A model generated the notes under the pieces. That model saw only the letters and a program-made list of their open reading frames with translations, had not been told where the DNA came from and did not search any database. The translations under genes were made by a program, and so were the position numbers. Positions 61,325-64,000 of a DNA stretch of 64,000 nt are shown here, piece after piece. Source of the DNA: Anaeramoeba flamelloides. Taxonomy: Eukaryota; Metamonada; Anaeramoebidae. The stretch is taken from the NCBI GenBank assembly GCA_027625915.1, contig JANTQA010000026.1:6634001-6698000 (forward strand), given 5' to 3'. The stretch's first letter is position 1; every line of letters starts with the position of its first letter.

Positions 61325-62920
61325 TTATTTAAAAGATTTGACGATTATTTTTTTTCCTTTTTCAAGAGAGAAATTATTTTTTAAAAAGTAATTTGACTTA
61401 AAAAACGAAGGAATTTCAAATAAATTGAGTTCCCTGGCTCTTGATCTAAATTCTTTAGTACTGATTTCCACCTTTTCGGGGTTTTCGATTGCGTCTTTAA
61501 TTCTAAGGTAATCGACTGATTCCTTTACCAAGGTTTGTAGCAAGTAATATAAAAGTTCGTCGTTGTCTCTTTTGTAATTTAAATATTTTCTCAATCGTTT
61601 CCTTAATTGGTTCATGACAGAGAATTTTTGGGTTGAAATGAAAGTTTCAAGCAAAATACGAATTGCTGCGTTAATGTCGTCGTCTCTAACTTCTGTGCGT
61701 AAATGCATTTTAGCATGCGATTCTGCCATTCTAATAAGGGATTCCACGTGTCTTGTTGTAATTGGCATTGATCCACCGACAGAGGATTCCTTTCGAAGTT
61801 GGGTATATAGTTTGGTAATTCTTTCGTTATCCATCTGTGATAAACGGGGGCGTATATTATTCCTGGCATAGTAAATGTATTTTCTTAACATGTCTTGAGG
61901 GATGGGCTTGAGCTTTTTTTTAAATTCATCGTTTTGGTAGTTATCCAATAACAAGTTTTCCTCGTCGTTGGATTTTTTGGATGAATTTTCTGAATACATC
62001 GAGGAAGATTCAATACTGTCGGTGTTTTCCTCCATATTCATTTCGTTTTCCTCTTGCTGTTGTTGCTCATCTTGCAAAGATTGCTTTTTCAGTGGGTGGT
62101 TGTTCATATGCGAACTTATAACAAAATTGGCGAGCCTTGTATCAATGATGGGATCAACAACATCCCTCACCACACACAGGATATCAAATCTAGATAAAAT
62201 GGGGTCGGATAATTCAACATTCTGCTTGAAAGTCAATCCTAAGTCATATCGGCCCTTAATGGGGTTTGCAGCAGCAATAACCGAACACCTTGCCTGAAGG
62301 GTTGTCACAATACCCGCCTTGGAAATTGAAATGGTTTGCTGTTCCATGGTTTCATGGATGGACACCCGATCCTTTTCATTCATTTTGTCAAATTCATCAA
62401 TGCAGCAGATCCCCCGATCGGCTAAAACTAATGCGCCACCCTCGAGGGTCCATTCTCGAGTAATGGGATCTCTTCTTACAGAAGCTGTTAAACCGACACC
62501 CGTTGCGCCCTTGCCCGTCGTGTAAACAGCCCTGGGTGCAATTTTTTCTGCATATTTCAATAATTGGGATTTGGATGTTGATGGATCACCCAAAAGCAAC
62601 ATATTAATGTCGCCTCTAATTTTATGCTTTTGCCCAATGTTTTTTGGGTTTCCTCCAAATAACGTCATTGCTAACCCAATTTTTAAAGTCTCATGCCCAT
62701 AAATGGATGGTGCGATCGAAAGAAAAATTCTTTCAGAAATGTGCGGATCTTCTCCAAGCTCCCGAATAATATTTATATCCTCATTTGTTAATGTGATGCT
62801 TTTGACAGAATTTTGAGATTTTGAAATGTAATTGGCTTCGATTATAGTTGCAAATACTGGGAATCCATTTTTTGTATTTAATGATAAATCAAAATTGTTT
62901 CGATAAATACCAGTTATTTC
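61325..62920 (-). CDS. MCM2: MCM2, last exon (5' part outside window)
   Basis: 531 codons of the replicative helicase subunit MCM2, one of six in the MCM2-7 ring that unwinds DNA at replication forks. The exon begins EITGIYRNNFD, matching the MCM2 segment before GFPVFAT, and includes SIAPSIYGHE, Walker A GDPSTSKSQ (about 111-119 of the fragment), Walker B ICCIDEFDKM (about 174), SISKAGIVTTLQARC, the arginine finger SRFDILCVVRD and the MCM2-like C-terminal region PQDMLRKYIYYAR to FSVMNQLRKR. The CVVRD motif with VDP after it is typical of MCM2 rather than MCM4-7. A Gln/Glu/Ser-rich insert follows the SSHMNNHP motif. The acceptor ATCAG|GAA is phase 0. The N-terminal half, including the zinc finger, must lie beyond 64,000. 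Confidence 0.95.
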   Translation of the reverse strand, partial: EITGIYRNNFDLSLNTKNGFPVFATIIEANYISKSQNSVKSITLTNEDINIIRELGEDPHISERIFLSIAPSIYGHETLKIGLAMTLFGGNPKNIGQKHKIRGDINMLLLGDPSTSKSQLLKYAEKIAPRAVYTTGKGATGVGLTASVRRDPITREWTLEGGALVLADRGICCIDEFDKMNEKDRVSIHETMEQQTISISKAGIVTTLQARCSVIAAANPIKGRYDLGLTFKQNVELSDPILSRFDILCVVRDVVDPIIDTRLANFVISSHMNNHPLKKQSLQDEQQQQEENEMNMEENTDSIESSSMYSENSSKKSNDEENLLLDNYQNDEFKKKLKPIPQDMLRKYIYYARNNIRPRLSQMDNERITKLYTQLRKESSVGGSMPITTRHVESLIRMAESHAKMHLRTEVRDDDINAAIRILLETFISTQKFSVMNQLRKRLRKYLNYKRDNDELLYYLLQTLVKESVDYLRIKDAIENPEKVEISTKEFRSRARELNLFEIPSFFKSNYFLKNNFSLEKGKKIIVKSFK

Positions 62921-64000
62921 CTGATAAAATATAATTGTTTTTTTTTTTTTTATTTATTTTTTAAAAATTGATAAAAAGAGAAATTGAAATTTTATATTTA
63001 TTTAATGAATTGCTTATTATTAATTGAATGAACCATAAAGAAAAAGGGGAGATAACAAAACATAAAAAACGCAATTAATGTAAAGTAAACCCCTAATTGT
63101 AAAATATGTTAACCTTTTCATTTTTTTTTCTAGTAATTAAAATGAGTAGAATTAATTGCTGTTTTAACAAATACTACAAAAGAAAGTGTTATCTAAACTC
63201 TTTTTCAGTCAAAGGGGCCCAGTTTTATTGAAGAAATGGAAGACATTCTAGGGGTTTCATTCATTACTCTTATCAAACTAAAATTTTCAATTTTTAGATC
63301 AAAATCATTTTTTCTCATTTTGTAAAAATTGTTTTTTTTTGTTTTTGACTTTTTGCTTTTTTTTTTTTTTTTTTTTCTTCTTTTCTTTTTATTTTTTTTT
63401 TTTAAAAATTAACTTTGAAAAAAAAATGTTTGGAAAACCAAATAAACATTAAGACAAGTTAGGCTTTGTATACTCTTTTAAAATTCAGACATTTACAAGT
63501 AAAAAATCTTATTATCAACAATTTTAATTTCCTAAAGAAATTGAGAATTTTGCACGAGACGTTCCAATGAATGGGGCCCAAAAAATTTTTTAACATTTTT
63601 TTTTTTTTGAAATTTAAGGTTTGTTCAGGGTTTTCTTTTATAATTATCGACTCTTATATGAAGTTTATTATTTCTCGTATTTCTAAACAATCTAAGTTTG
63701 GTTGATTCTTAAAAATAAAGTGACTTTTTCATTTTTGGCTGGGCCCCTTTGAGTGAAATGGAGTTTAGCTTAATAACTGGAGTCTCCAACATCAAGACAT
63801 AACTGTTAAACTTCCCGGATGGCACCAAAAAATTTCCAAAGTAATAGCACAATGGAATTCAGATAATACACTGAATAGTAATATATCTAGGCACAGAAAA
63901 AATAAAACGAAAAGTTTTTTGAAAAGAAGGAAAATTAATTTTTTATATCATTTTTGAGTATATCCAGATCAAACTACTCTGGTATAATTAGTTCCTGGAC
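62921..64000 (-). other. MCM2 intron, open at the window edge
   Basis: At least 1,080 bp upstream of the last MCM2 exon with no MCM2-like coding on the minus strand. It contains a TIR element (63,191-63,770). The donor is outside the window. Confidence 0.6.
63191..63770. mobile_element. TIR element with GGGGCCC ends, family M11
   Basis: The left end CTAAACTCTTTTTCAGTCAA runs into AGGGGCCCAG; the right end is CTGGGCCCCTTTGAGTGAAA then TGGAGTTTAG, an imperfect inverted repeat of about 33 bp. A third ATGGGGCCC occurs inside near 63,572. No ORF. It probably lies in the MCM2 intron. Confidence 0.65.

Noticed and set aside
61612-62525. Several ORFs on both strands over MCM2
   Set aside because: All lie inside the MCM2 exon in other frames. 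MCM2 homology is continuous and decisive.
6813-62920. Functional cluster of checkpoint, cohesin and replication genes
   Set aside because: The genes are kilobases apart on both strands with unrelated neighbours. With eukaryotic gene order, adjacency here is best read as chance.
1-64000. tRNA, rRNA, CRISPR arrays, or virus-like and LTR elements
   Set aside because: I looked for cloverleaf and T-arm motifs, regular spacer arrays, and reverse transcriptase, integrase or capsid-like peptides, and saw none that I could support.

Overview
This is a strongly AT-rich nuclear window from a eukaryotic microbe. The evidence is a eukaryotic ribosomal protein (eS12), spliceosomal introns (GT...AG) in the conserved genes, and the importin-5, SMC1, MCM2 and FHA-kinase families. 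Introns of 0.2 to 4 kb, Lys/Glu/Asp low-complexity inserts inside conserved proteins, exclusive use of TAA as stop codon, and a BTB protein fused to a ThuA/glutamine-amidotransferase-like domain would fit an amoeboid or metamonad-type protist such as Anaeramoeba. That genus guess is tentative and rests on protein style only.

Layout. 1-1.5 kb: RPS12 (+). 1.4-6.8 kb: gene-free, with a facing pair of one MITE family. 6.8-12.1 kb: a CHK2/Rad53-type FHA-kinase (-) in two exons separated by a 3.9 kb intron full of repeats. 12.1-17.7 kb: gene-free, with a small CpG-rich island. 17.7-23.8 kb: importin-5 (+) in three exons. 25.3-35.5 kb: cohesin SMC1 (-) in four exons, convergent with importin-5. 35.5-48.7 kb: mostly repeats, with one 207-aa orphan ORF at 40.2 kb. 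48.8-51.4 kb: BTB plus ThuA-like protein (+). 51.4-61.3 kb: repeat-dense, with a 109-aa coiled-coil gene at 56.4 kb. 61.3-62.9 kb: last exon of MCM2 (-), whose 5' part lies beyond the window.

The exon joins proposed for CHK2, importin-5 and SMC1 were each checked for reading phase. Several also match family alignments to the residue. The conserved genes serve chromosome replication (MCM2), cohesion (SMC1), checkpoint signalling (CHK2), nuclear import (importin-5) and translation (eS12). I see no operon-like logic and treat their proximity as chance.

The main unexpected content is the repeat landscape. At least ten families of short elements with terminal inverted repeats occur, most flanked by TA, and no transposase was found in the window. 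Several are nested in each other. One locus shows three layers (42.27-43.33 kb), and another shows an element inserted in a second element whose sister copy at 46.5 kb lacks it. Long near-perfect palindromes lie at 54.7, 58.2 and 60.5 kb. These elements account for much of the large introns and intergenic space.
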